Of a stretch of DNA of 64,000 bases, positions 28,701 through 41,001 are shown piece by piece; position 1 is the first letter of the stretch; the number at the start of each line of letters is the position of its first letter. Both the position numbers and the translations under genes were made by a program. This DNA comes from Unio delphinus (lineage: Eukaryota > Mollusca > Bivalvia > Unionida > Unionidae). The DNA is taken from the NCBI GenBank assembly GCA_029339505.1, contig JAQISU010000192.1:2589001-2653000 (forward strand). Direction: 5' to 3'. Under the pieces are notes generated by a model. That model was given only the letters and a program-made list of their open reading frames with translations. It made no database searches and was not told the DNA's origin.

Positions 28701-30930
28701 GGTAACAGAGAGACACCAAGATTAAACATGAAACCTACAGAGAAGTATTTGATTCCATGTGTTGTCATATCATGATTGTTCAGTTTAGTATGTATGCTTT
28801 TGATATTTGTTATCGGCAAAAATCACTGATGTACGGTCTATGTATAACAGCATCTAGATTTTGCTTTAGAAATGTTCACATCTCTGTTACCGATGAAAAG
28901 ATTGTTTTCTTCTTGATTAGTTTCTGTACATATCGAAGCTTTATTATAGCACGTTTCAGTTTTCCTTATCGTATGCACTCCTATTTCACTTGCTACATCT
29001 CATGCGATGCAACCTGCTAAATAAAGTAAATTTAGCCATATATTTATCCGAGTTAGCGCAAAGGTACTAGTTAAAATGCCTGATTTTATTGGCAGACTGA
29101 TAAGTTCGGTTACTAAGGAGTAATGGTCAAATGTTTTTTTTTTCTAGCTTATCATGTGTAACTTCGTGTTTTGAAAGTATTATGGTGTTTTTGCATTGTT
29201 TATGTAAACAATGCAGTGACATGACAGTATTGCCCGTGCGAAGCCTGACTGTCTTTTGCAAATGTGCAAGCATAATTTTAAACTGTCTGTATTTCAAAAC
29301 GTATTTCAAACGATGAATCTAATTCAATCGTTTTTATCTGAATAAATAATTGTTTGTTTATTGCATGATGAATATTGTTGTAGATTTCTGTCCGTTGATA
29401 TTTTGTTACCGTAGATACTACCGTCAACATGATCGTTCTTAGATTGCATTGTACTGACTTTATTTTATTATTTGCTTCACAATTATTTATAGTAACATAC
29501 TTATTATTACTCTTTGCAATGTCGTTGTTTGCTATTACTTACAGTGTTCAGTCTAAACCAATCTTTAAATTAATCTGATAAATTTATGAATGGTGCTGTT
29601 TCTTATGATAAAAACCGGTTTTGATAACAATATCGTTCGGTAAAAGAATATATGCAACAATCGCCAACAGCATATTACAATATCCCTTGGCAATATGTGT
29701 TATTTTCTCAAAAAAGGTTTACTATATTTTCATACGAGTCATAACCTTGATATAATAATATCACAGTATTAATAGGTATGTCAACCTTTATCAGTCTTTG
29801 AAACCGTGTCATACATATTCTGCGTTGAGTTTGAGCGGCTGGAAAAAAAAACAGATTACGTTCGGTCTGTTATATTTATTTAATATTGCAATTCTTTCAC
29901 GTGATATACTATTACCACTTGGTTAAATACACTATTAAAGATTTTTAAATGTCAACATTGCACCAAATATAATGAGGTATGTTCGTTCACATTCTATCTT
30001 TGCGTTTGGTATTTTATACGTAAGCTAGAAACAACAAAATATCCTTGAATGATATCATCTTTCACTTCTTCTGTGATATGCTTGGTGTAAATCATTTTTT
30101 TCAGATTCTTTTGCAGATGATATTTTAGATCTAATTTCATTTATCTTCCCGCATTTTTATCAATAAAAATGAGCAGAATGTGGATGTTTTTCTTCGTGCT
30201 CTGATCAATGTTTATTGACAACCGTCTCGTTCAATAAATTTGCTATCGTTTAAAATGCAAAGTTTATACGCACTTAATGCTGTTGTTTGTGTAATATATT
30301 TGCAAAGATCATCGGATGAGAGGTAAAACGTTAGTAAATCGTCATCAATGAAAGTGTTAATTATTTGCTGGAATTTTTTTTTTCAGCTGACAGCCAGCTG
30401 TCAAACAATTACCATGTGATAATGACTGGTTTAGCTTTGTAAATGTTATCATGTTTGTCATACAAGCATAACTCCTATTCGCGAAACATAACCTGTGTAG
30501 CCAAGTCTACCACTCAGTAAATGACAATTTACAATAAAATTACTTGTCTCCTTTCTACGCAAGTCATTTTCTTTTCTGCTGTAAATCTCTTGCCCTCATT
30601 ACATGATTTTTTCTAAGGACTACTCCAATAAACATAGATGATATCATCTCCTTTAGTTAGTTTCACGTTTTCAAAACAAGAATATTTCGAGAAAGTAGAT
30701 ATCGCTGGTAAACTCGAATTGCGTCCATTTCACACCAACAGTGTTTGTTTTTTAAAGTCTATTTCCGATTCTAGTTCTTTGTGGAAATTATTTTGTTCGC
30801 TTTTTGTGATATATTCAGGTAGATTATGTAGGTAACTACCCTCTCACTAAAGTGTATCTTAATTTGTCTTTTGCCGAAAGTGAGTGATATTTGTGTAAGC
30901 AACTAGACATTCAGTAGCGTAGTAAATGCT
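25750..30930. other. 5 kb without a recognised gene
   Basis: AT-rich. Minus-strand frames at 27220-27621 (133 codons) and 27742-28098 (118 codons, one hydrophobic stretch) have the Phe/Ile/Tyr/Leu-heavy make-up of translated AT-rich DNA, with no motif. The palindrome at 29165-29243 is the only structured element noted. Confidence 0.55.
29165..29243. repeat. Imperfect palindrome of about 80 bp
   Basis: The centre GCATTGTTTATGTAAACAATGC is a perfect palindrome apart from the TG spacer. The pairing extends outward imperfectly to CTTCG and CGAAG. It could be an old fold-back copy. Confidence 0.5.
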
Positions 30931-31116
30931 TTATAAACTGTCTCTTGTCGTTCTAATTAAACAAACAAACAGTTCATAGAATTTTCCGTCCAAACCGGTA
31001 AGCAAATAGAGATTATCTCTAGATACTGATATTGTTGTGTTTACACGATGTTGATCAGTGCAAACGTCAGAACCAAAGTCTTCTGGTAAACTGTTAGCAT
31101 CACTTTCTTTAGGCAC
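30931..31116 (-). other. Possible C-terminal exon of the ACSF2-like gene
   Basis: The frame at these positions contains NLYLLTGLDGKFYELF before a stop, resembling the 'P-T..GK' segment around the catalytic lysine that ends ANL enzymes. The distance from exon L is right for the terminal domain, but exon L ends in phase 0 and no acceptor here opens this frame in phase 0. A nearby acceptor (GTGTTACAG, about 31152) leads to a stop after nine codons in another frame. Either a small exon was missed, the gene is frameshifted, or the match is chance. Confidence 0.3.
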
Positions 31117-31320
31117 GAATCACTGATTTGTATTCAGTCTGTAACACTAATAATATGACTTAAAGATAACAAAGTGATTGTTTCTAGCTGTAATCTAGAA
31201 AAAACCTCAAGATTTTACCTAACGATAAATTGGAAAAAATAAAAGGAGATTTTTCATAATGATAGTAGGAAATTATAAAACAATTAGATTTTTTTCTGAA
31301 TTATAATCGCAATATTTTAC

Positions 31321-31468
31321 CTTTGCTTCAGCTACCTCGGGATGAGCCTTTGCCACATTTAGTATATGAGACGGATATACACTAACGCCCATGTGCTTGA
31401 ATTTAACACATTCGGCAGCTCGTCCAACATAGGTGATGTGTCCTGTTTCATCCATTTTACCTATATCT
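31321..31468 (-). CDS. ACSF2: ACSF2-like exon L (hinge; last certain exon)
   Basis: The acceptor is TGATTTCAG and the donor is AAG|GTAAAA. It has 49 codons. It supplies the Asp of GDIGKMDE, the conserved Arg of VGR, and then VYP..IL....HPEVAEAK. The usual 'SKD.I..GG.NI.P.EIE' is altered: AAE follows GR, and one of the paired glycines and the final Glu are missing. In ANL enzymes this hinge lets the C-terminal lid rotate between the two half reactions. Confidence 0.88.
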
Positions 31469-32558
31469 CTGAAATCAAATGAAATGAACAATCGAGTTCT
31501 TTCATAAAGAGAAACCACTGGGAGTAGTAGGCAGGCGCATGCGGATATGCCATAGAACAGATTCAGTTCTTTTCTTGTCTTTCTATAATACATTTCAGAC
31601 AGTTGCAACTACTGGAGAGTACATGTTAGCTGTATCCAAACAATCGGTTTCAATTTTCATGACAGGTATTGCAAATTTAACAGGTTTGAATTCCAACAAC
31701 TGTTAATAGTCAAACGTTTGTCAGAATGAATCATTTAGAATATCATCAACTACATTATAAAACTTTAATTTCAGTTCATTTTAATTATCTATTCTCCCCG
31801 ATGACTTTTATGGATTGATACATAACCTAATGACATACATATTCACTGCATAAATATAAACTTAAATATAAATTTAAATGTTGAGACGTAAATACGTATA
31901 TAAAGTACGTGGAATAAAATATATAATCAAAACTTTAATAAACTATTACTCACTTTGTTATTTAATTAAATATTAGATTATATTCTAGTATGTCTTTTCC
32001 TTTCTTTTGAATTTAACTTGATGGCCAATTTCGTGGTAACCTGATCTAGCTACAGAAACTTAAATAACCAAATTTTAGGTAAATATGTTTACAGTGATAA
32101 TTAGTTTGAACATGTTTCCAGAACAACCTACCCTATTTTTACCCAGCCGTCTGGGTCCTTCACCTGTTTCGTCATTTCCGGGTCTCTCCAGTATCCCCAG
32201 AAGGTATGCCAACCTTTCAAGAAGATTTCCCCTTCTGACCCAGTTGGAACGATTACACCGTTGCTGTCAACAATTTTAACCTGTTGGAAGAAAGGCATAG
32301 ACACTGTATATTGACAGTGGTATTTAAAGCATACCCGCAAAGAAAATATGGCTTAATTAATTATATATTCTATCACATAAGTTTCTAAATATAAGCACTT
32401 TGTCATCTTTATTCTATGTGATGGCAGGTAGGAATAAAGAATAAGTGAATGTACCGATTTATGATGGCATATTCCTAATATACTAACGTTAGACCTGTCA
32501 GAAAATATTCGTATATATGAAGATAATTATCTCCTGATTCCCTTAACATCTTCGTTGT

Positions 32559-32609
<51 letters not shown>

Positions 32610-32725
32610 TTCTTTGATTATTTCATCGAACTATGAATTTATTAGGTCTTCTCTTTTGTTTTGTTCTTGTATCGACTTCAGGATTTCATTACTAGAATCG
32701 ATCAACTCGAGATCGAGAGAGAGAG

Positions 32726-32795
<70 letters not shown>

Positions 32796-33881
32796 CATGA
32801 ATAGTTGGATTTCTCGACATTAAATACAGGAAAATATTTTGAATTTCCCATACTTCTGCATGAGGGAAAGAAAATCCTGCACTCGATATCTGTTGTTCCT
32901 TTGTTGACCATACTACTGACGTTGCTGCTCCAGCCACCGCTTCTGTGCAACCATAGGCTGTCTGGGTACGAAGGAAAAGTAAAACGAAATGTTGCATCAC
33001 TATCATAAAATCAAATTAGGATACATTATTAGCTCCGTCCAAGAACTTAACAATTTATTACGAACGTGTATATTTAAATATTTGTACCGTTTAATTGAAT
33101 ATAAAATGTTATCATGAATTAAAATAGGACAGCCAGAAATAAATAAATAAAAAACTTTAAAACCGACTGAATTAACCTTAGTCCAAAACTTAAGTTTTTC
33201 TAACATGAATATATCTGGGCTAGAACGTACCAAGAATTCATACCTGAATGTCTGGAAACACTTCTCGCATTCTAACTTTTAATGCGCTGCTTATTAAATG
33301 GCCAACAAGAATACCTGAAAACAAACTGATAAAAGGTAGTGAAATTTCCAGCTCTATATGTTTGTTCAAAATCAAATTTGATTGCCTGAAATGTGGCATA
33401 TATTGGATATTTACTTTGTTCAAGACTACATCTTTACCATTTTTCTTTATTCGTTCAGAACAAGGCTAGAAGTTTTGGTTTGGTTGAGTAATTATCAGGC
33501 TACAAGCAGGTGTCTGTTTGTTTGTTTCTTTGATTAGGATTTTTAACATAGCTTTAACAATTGTTCAGTGAGGCAGTTTATAGTGATGTCTAGCTCTGGG
33601 GCATCATGCCACAGACATGTAGAACGATGTCCCATCCAGTCATATTATTCTGACACCAGGCTGACCAGTCCTAACACTAACCTTTGGTACCATTGTTGTA
33701 AGTCTTTGGTATGACTTGGCCGGGAATCGAATCCACGACCTCCCGCTTCCACGGCGGACGCTCTAACCACTAGGCCATCGGAGGTGTGAACACAAGCAGG
33801 TGTAACCACACCAATTACGTGGCTTACTTATATTGGCTAGGTCATGGTTTCGTAGTGTATATATTAATATATCAGTGTCAT

Positions 33882-33948
<67 letters not shown>

Positions 33949-36900
33949 CGTTCTTTTGTGTTGCTTTACTTTCGATGCCCCTTGAAGATCAATTTCCTCT
34001 AATCTGACTTAGTTTTAGAGTTTAGTTTATATTTAAAGATTGTATATGAATATATGCCTAAGCTATAGAAAAATGTACAACACTGCAAACACGTAATGCT
34101 ACCTTTTATTAGAATGCGAATGATCGGCCCGGTGATTTGCTTGCATATGTCAAGGAACTCTTAAGACGATGCTCATATTAGCTATCAGTGGTATCTAGTT
34201 TAAAAAAAAACTGACTTGCATCTGTGGCTACATATATGGTCATGCCACAGTAAGTCTCCAAAAGGACCCAAGGCGTGCTCATGAAATGTAGCATAAAAGT
34301 TTCTTCGCTAAAACATTACCGTACAAAACTAAAATGAATGGATATGGGTTAGAGGAAATCATCTTGCTAAGTTTTATGTGATCTCAATCATCTACAGCAG
34401 TGATACAGTACTTTTTATCTATCATTTGTTTTCTGGCAAACAAAGTTACAATATATACAAGCTGACCACTGATCACCGATAATTTGAATTTCAACTTAAA
34501 TAAATACGGATACAAAAATGGGTTAGAGTCGTAACACCCGTTATATTAGATTCGGAACCTTTATAAAAGTAGTCTGGGTTTATTTGTGAGAGAAGGGGCA
34601 AATCAATAAATACCGAACAAAATGGATGGTGTACATGAACCATGAGCTGCATGCGTTTAGGCGAGCTCCTGGTTCATAAAAATCAAGCAGGACAAATCGA
34701 ATTAAAAGCTTGGGATAAAGTTTCTAAGCACAAGAACAAATATTTAGGTGTTTTACTAGCACCACATATAGAGAACCACACCATGTCGGGAAATATTTAG
34801 GGCTGGATTGATACATCCTTAACTATTTTTATTGATGGATTAGCGTCAAGGTAAACATCCTCAGCATTTTAGACGTATAGATGCATGTTATACATGGGCT
34901 GTAGAGCAAAGCAAGGGATCGCACTGTCCAACGAAACGTTGCGTATTGCCAAAAGTAGTAATTACTAACCACCAAACTGTTTTTAAATGATTTAGTTGCA
35001 GATATTTGTCACAAGCGAGAGACATACTTACCTCCTCTAAGTGTGGACAGGTCGTACATATCAATATCAGGACTATTCACTGTGTTGATCAGTTCAAAAG
35101 GCATGCCGAGATACCATGTAATCCTGGGTGAAACAAAATATATACAGACACATTGTTAAATCATTTTTGTTTCAATATTTACTTTACGATAATTATTCAG
35201 GAAGTTAAAAATATATTATAATACACTATCGAATCGATTGCTTAAATGCTCGTGAAAGCCATTGAGTTTGTGGAAAAAGAAACCATCTACCCCGAATGGA
35301 CCATAACACTTTCTTGCATAAACCGGATCCGGAAATCGTGATCCGTCCAATAAGGTTTAATTTGAGCTCGTTATTGCTGCTTGTTCAGACCTCATTCATT
35401 CTTAAAATGTTTATACATTTGTCTGGCACATATTTTATTGTATTTAAGAAAAGCAAATAACTAACAAAGTTAGGAAGACTTTTAATTACATTAATTTAAT
35501 GGACAATAAATATACCAAGATACTTGTTCAGATATGCTATACATTGATAATGTAGCTGGTTTATGTAATACAATATATTTAAACTTTATTTTGTTGACAA
35601 ATGTGTGAGAATTTTAAAATCTCACTGGATCTTAATTGGAAGATGAACAGATTATAAGCAAAGGTTTCCTACGACAATTCATTCAGGAAAATGAACAATA
35701 ATTTCTGTTTTCTTTTACAATTCTTTTCATAGTGTAAGACCAAGGAATATATACCTTTCCTTTTCAACAAATTCCATAAATTCCTTAGCAGACTGATTGT
35801 CCGTGTTGACGGAAGATGGTGCCATGATTAAACAGACGTCATCATCGTAGTTGAAAATTGGACGGATGATTTGAAGCATGCCAGATACGTCGTCTGCAAC
35901 TGGGCCCAGAATTCCTACATTTTCCTTCTAAAATAAATAAATAAATTATAACTAAGAATAGCACTAATAGTACTAAGGTAAAGAATGACATACTTCAAAT
36001 TTTCACCGTTTATTGTAGCAACAAATGGGTTTCTAACTTGAAGCAGAGAGACTCTTTCATGCCCTAAACTTTTGAAGAATATTTTGTAAAGCTTGTAATA
36101 GGTTCAATGTTAGACAAATGAAAAAAATATTTAGACGACGAGAAAGGTGGACAGTATCAGTTCCAGTTTTGAAATAAAGAACAAAGGTAATGACGAGCAT
36201 TTTGAGTACTGCTTCTTGTATCGAAGCATCACATTCGTTATACAGTGCATCCGTTTTTGTATGCAATCGTATGTAACCATATATGTACTCGATTGTCAAG
36301 CATATCGCACGCTTTCTCTTGGTCAAATTTAATGCTTTTTGGACAAAATCATACAACAGTTTTCATCGTATGCAACCTTATATATGGTGCCCATTGCATT
36401 GCTTGATGTACTTTGTTGATACTACAATACTTTTATAGTGATTTATTTTAACTATTTTGATTGTTTTAAATGTATTGTTCTCAGCTACAATTGTTTGTCA
36501 AAGATTTGATTATATTATAGACGTATTACTACTAAATTATAACACTTGTTCCTTCTGAATATGTAGGAAACAATCTATTTATAATCAAGCATTGTTTTAT
36601 AAATGCTTATAAGCATCAGGTTTCATTATATTTGCAGTTATACTTTAACTATACGGTTTATCAAGTATATAGTTAAATTCTTCAGAGTAGGTTATTGCAT
36701 TGTATGATCCAAAACAAAACATATTTCACGACTCTATCACTGCAGGTATTCCTGTTTCTAAGCTGGTAGGAACTCGATTTAAAGGACGTTCTGACTGCTA
36801 GCTCTTGAAAAAAAATATTGCTGAAATTTTGAAAATTTAACTTAAGTTCATCTCATAATTTACACAATTGAACCATATCTGGTCTTTCTCTTTACTACTT

Positions 36901-39900
36901 CAAGTAGGGAGCCAAGAGTCCGTGGCATTTAATGATAGGGTAATCCTCTTCGGTTACCATTTGATAATTGCAGTTGCATCGGTTTATCATTGAAGTGAAT
37001 ATTTTCATTGATCAGAACAAAACCAATGTGATCAGACCCATTTGTGTTTATTTCTGTGTAAACTGGAACGAAAATTACTTTATACGTTTATAAATAGTGG
37101 CACGTGCAAATTAATTGTAAACACTCAATCGGAAGGCATACACACCGAGTGCCTTTTAATACGAAATAAAACTGGTGGGTTTATATTTTATTTAGAAAAT
37201 TTAATAAATGGATTTGACATAATATTTATAAATTTTGTGCAGATTAATAACATTTTCTTGGATTCGATTTAAAAACAAGCTGTTAAACTCAGAATCTTCC
37301 AAGAAGATTGGGGCTATGTCGTACAGCACTTTCGCTGTGACTCGTTACAAATGAATTGCAAACTAAAGGTAAAAGGATATAAGATTAATGGAGGTGTTCA
37401 AAGACTAACATTATACAAATTGGATTCACATTCCTACAATATAAGACGTTTTATAGTACGATATGGAGCGTGGAATTGGGGTTAAAACTTCCGCTACTCC
37501 CCGTCGTATCTATCATGGCCGATGTCTTGCACAGTTTGACTATTGGACCCTAACAATATAACTGTTTATCGATAGTCTAAATTTCGTTTGTAAGTAGCCC
37601 CTGTAGGTAGACAAAAATATTAATGAATACAAAAAATAGGTTTAAAGAAGTGCAAAATTGGTCAATGACGTGTCTGGCAAAATACAATTCGGCCACGTGA
37701 CAATGAACTCATGAGAGCTTGAGATCCAAGAGTCATTTCTCTGTGAAACAACATAACACATCCTTTGCTCTGAATTATGAACTTCTCAGGTCACATATAC
37801 CAACTGAGGTAAAAGAATAATACCATGATATGGAATGTTCTATTGGAAGAATTATTTGGTTTGATATTGGCGTATCTATTTCATTCCAGACGGAGAATTC
37901 CTTGTTGTGAAAGTAGGTAAATAGCATACGCCCTCAAAAAGACTTCAAACGCTTAAAAAGATACTCGAACATTGATAGGAAATATCTTATAAAACAAATA
38001 ACAATAATAACTAAAATAATATAAATAAAATTATAAAATATTGCAATTGTAGGAGTTTAATGTTGTTTTCCCCCAGTTTATCGTGATATATACTGTCAGT
38101 TGCCGACTCACACAGAGTACATAACGCCCTTCGAGTGTAATTTACTGTGAGTCGACAACTAAGTTTATACCACGATAAACTAAAAAGAAACAATACCAAA
38201 CTCTTAATTCCTGCTAATTGTCTTTGAACATTTTCTCCTGTTAAGACATTTTTCCGAAAGGAATCTCACATACAATCGGTATACTCCATGAGATGTCTAA
38301 TGAATGATTTTTGTTTTTAATGAGAGAAGTATTTAATAGTCTACGTATGTGGGCGCCCAAACTATAGCTTTTAAGGTATTGTTTGCCATTGAATTTGTCG
38401 AATAAACAGATGCTACATTTCGACTTTGATAAACATTGTTCACTCAGTTGAATTACAAACCACAGCAAACCTGTTTGAATGGGCATCCTCTTAAATGGGT
38501 AAACTTTGCAAAGTTCACCAATGTAAAATGTGTCATGCAAATTCGCTTTTGTTGTCCGGTGGTCCCCTACAATAAAAGATAATACATACGTTTAACTATT
38601 TTTGTCTCACCGTCTCTCCAATAATCAAATTATAAATTACCATACAAACATGCCAACAGTCAAAACAAAATGAACACATCAACAATAGACGTTTCAAACT
38701 TTCAGAAATAGTTGCACAATTCACGTTTAAAAATAGCATTCAGTCTGGCGAAACAGTTCACGTTTAAAATTAGCATTCAGTCTGGCGAAACAATTCACGT
38801 TTATAAATAGCATTCAGTCTCGCGAAACAATTCCCGTTTAAAAATAGCATTCAGTCTGACGAAATATTAAAAATAGCATTCTGTCTGGCGAAACAATTCA
38901 CGTTTAAAAATAGCATTCAGTCTGGCGAAACAATTCACGTTTAAAAATAGCATTCAGTCTGGCGAAATATTAAAAATAGCATTCAGTCTGGCGAAACAAT
39001 TCACGTATAAAAATAGCATTCAGTCTGGCGAAACATCATCACTCTTTGTAAGCACCAAACCTGCCCAAGAGGAAAATTGATACGCATGAAAAAATGGTTT
39101 TAAACAGAAATGAATTGCGCACATTGTTTTTTTTTTTATAAATCAGAAATGTACCTATCATGAACTAAATCATGAGAAAAACTTAATGCTGATGTTGTTT
39201 CAATTTAATCCAATATGTGATATAAATGAAGTGAAAAGAAGTCTTATAATACTTTTCAATAGTATAACCAGATATTCAGTCTTATAATACTTTGCAATAG
39301 TATAACCAGATATTCATTCTTATAATACTTTGCAATAGTTTAACCAGATATTCAGTCTTATAATACTTTGCAATAGTATAACCAGATATTCAGTCTTATA
39401 ATACTTTGCAATAGTATAACCAGATATTCAGTCTTATAATACTTTGCAATAGTATAACCAGATATTCATTCTTATAATACTTTGCAATAGTTTAACCAGA
39501 TATTCAGTCTTATAATACTTTGCAATAGTATAGCCAGATATTCAGTCTTATAATACTTTGCAATAGTATAACCAAATATTCAGTCTTATAATACTTTGCA
39601 ATAGTATAACCAGATATTCAGTTTTATAATACTTTGCAATAGTATAACCAGATATTCAAAACTCTGAGTAGCACATATGGGGTGGGAACATTAGCTGTGC
39701 ATTCCAATAAATTAGCAAATGAAATATTCAGTTAAAAAAATATTCAAATAGATAATTATCTCGACCCATAACAATTTTATTAGAATATAGAAGCTTATCA
39801 TGACACAGTACAATATGTAAGCCATTTCACAATTTTTCTTAAGTGCACGATATGGCTTTAAATATTTCTAAATCAGTAGTTGTACCACATTCTGAAATTC

Positions 39901-40934
39901 GTGCAAATTATTTACACAAATATTGAAGTTAGATCTGAGCACTTTAAACAATGATTTAGTAAGAAATCATCTTGAATAACATAAATACAGCCACGAACAC
40001 AAAATCTACGATATCTATTATTTATTTGTATATAATTTATTCTAAGCAGATTAAAAGATAATTTGATATATGGACGGATGCTTAGATAGACAGATGGCTC
40101 GACTGGCTAATCAAATACAGACGTTTTGTTTGTATTTTTTGTATGAATTTAGAAAGAATATGGGGATACATAATATTAGGGCATCATAATAGTTATTACA
40201 GATATTACTTGCCATTTTGCGATACTTACCTTCAAATATTCACTGAATCTTAAAGAATTAATAACATTTTCAGTGAAACTTACCGAGGTGTTGACAATCA
40301 CAGCAATGTCCTGGTTACTGACTTGACCTTTTGCACTTTGAAGCGCGTCATCATTGATATTCCTTGACAGGTCTATAAAGTCCTCATATGTTACCACATC
40401 CCTAAAAGGGATAAAAAAAACACTGTCTTCCGAAAATCGTTTCCCATTTATGAAAGTGCTAAAAAGCGACGTTAACATAACGTTGTCACGCTTATACCTC
40501 ATGCGTAACGACTCATTCAAATGATTTCGTTTTGAAGGAAAAATGTGATATTTATAATGAAATATACAATATTGAATATGTCTTAGATTTAACAATATAT
40601 TGGTGTTTCATTAAAAGTTTTTAAATTTGAAAATTGGCAATCAAAAGATAGAAAATAAAAGCCACTTTAAAAAAGTAAAATGCAAATCCTGTCAATTTCA
40701 GTTACAGTTACGTTATACATGCTCATCAAGAAATCTTTCATCTATCTTCTAAGCATATACTTTGACATTACAATTGTGCGAAAATTGTCTTCCAATACAA
40801 TAAACAATGTAGGTCAATACTTGCACTGGTTAGACAACGACAATATCGACAACCGTTCAGGTACTGAGTTTGCAAACATTTCTTCAGGATTGTGCATACA
40901 TACTTGTTACTTCAACTTTGCATGTATTTGTGCA

Positions 40935-41001
<67 letters not shown>

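Noticed and set aside
33700..33787. Possible tRNA gene (also at 45226, 48600, 54900 and 63028)
   Set aside because: Box A and box B are present, but each is the head of a longer repeated element with a shared body; the cloverleaf is imperfect. Called as SINEs.
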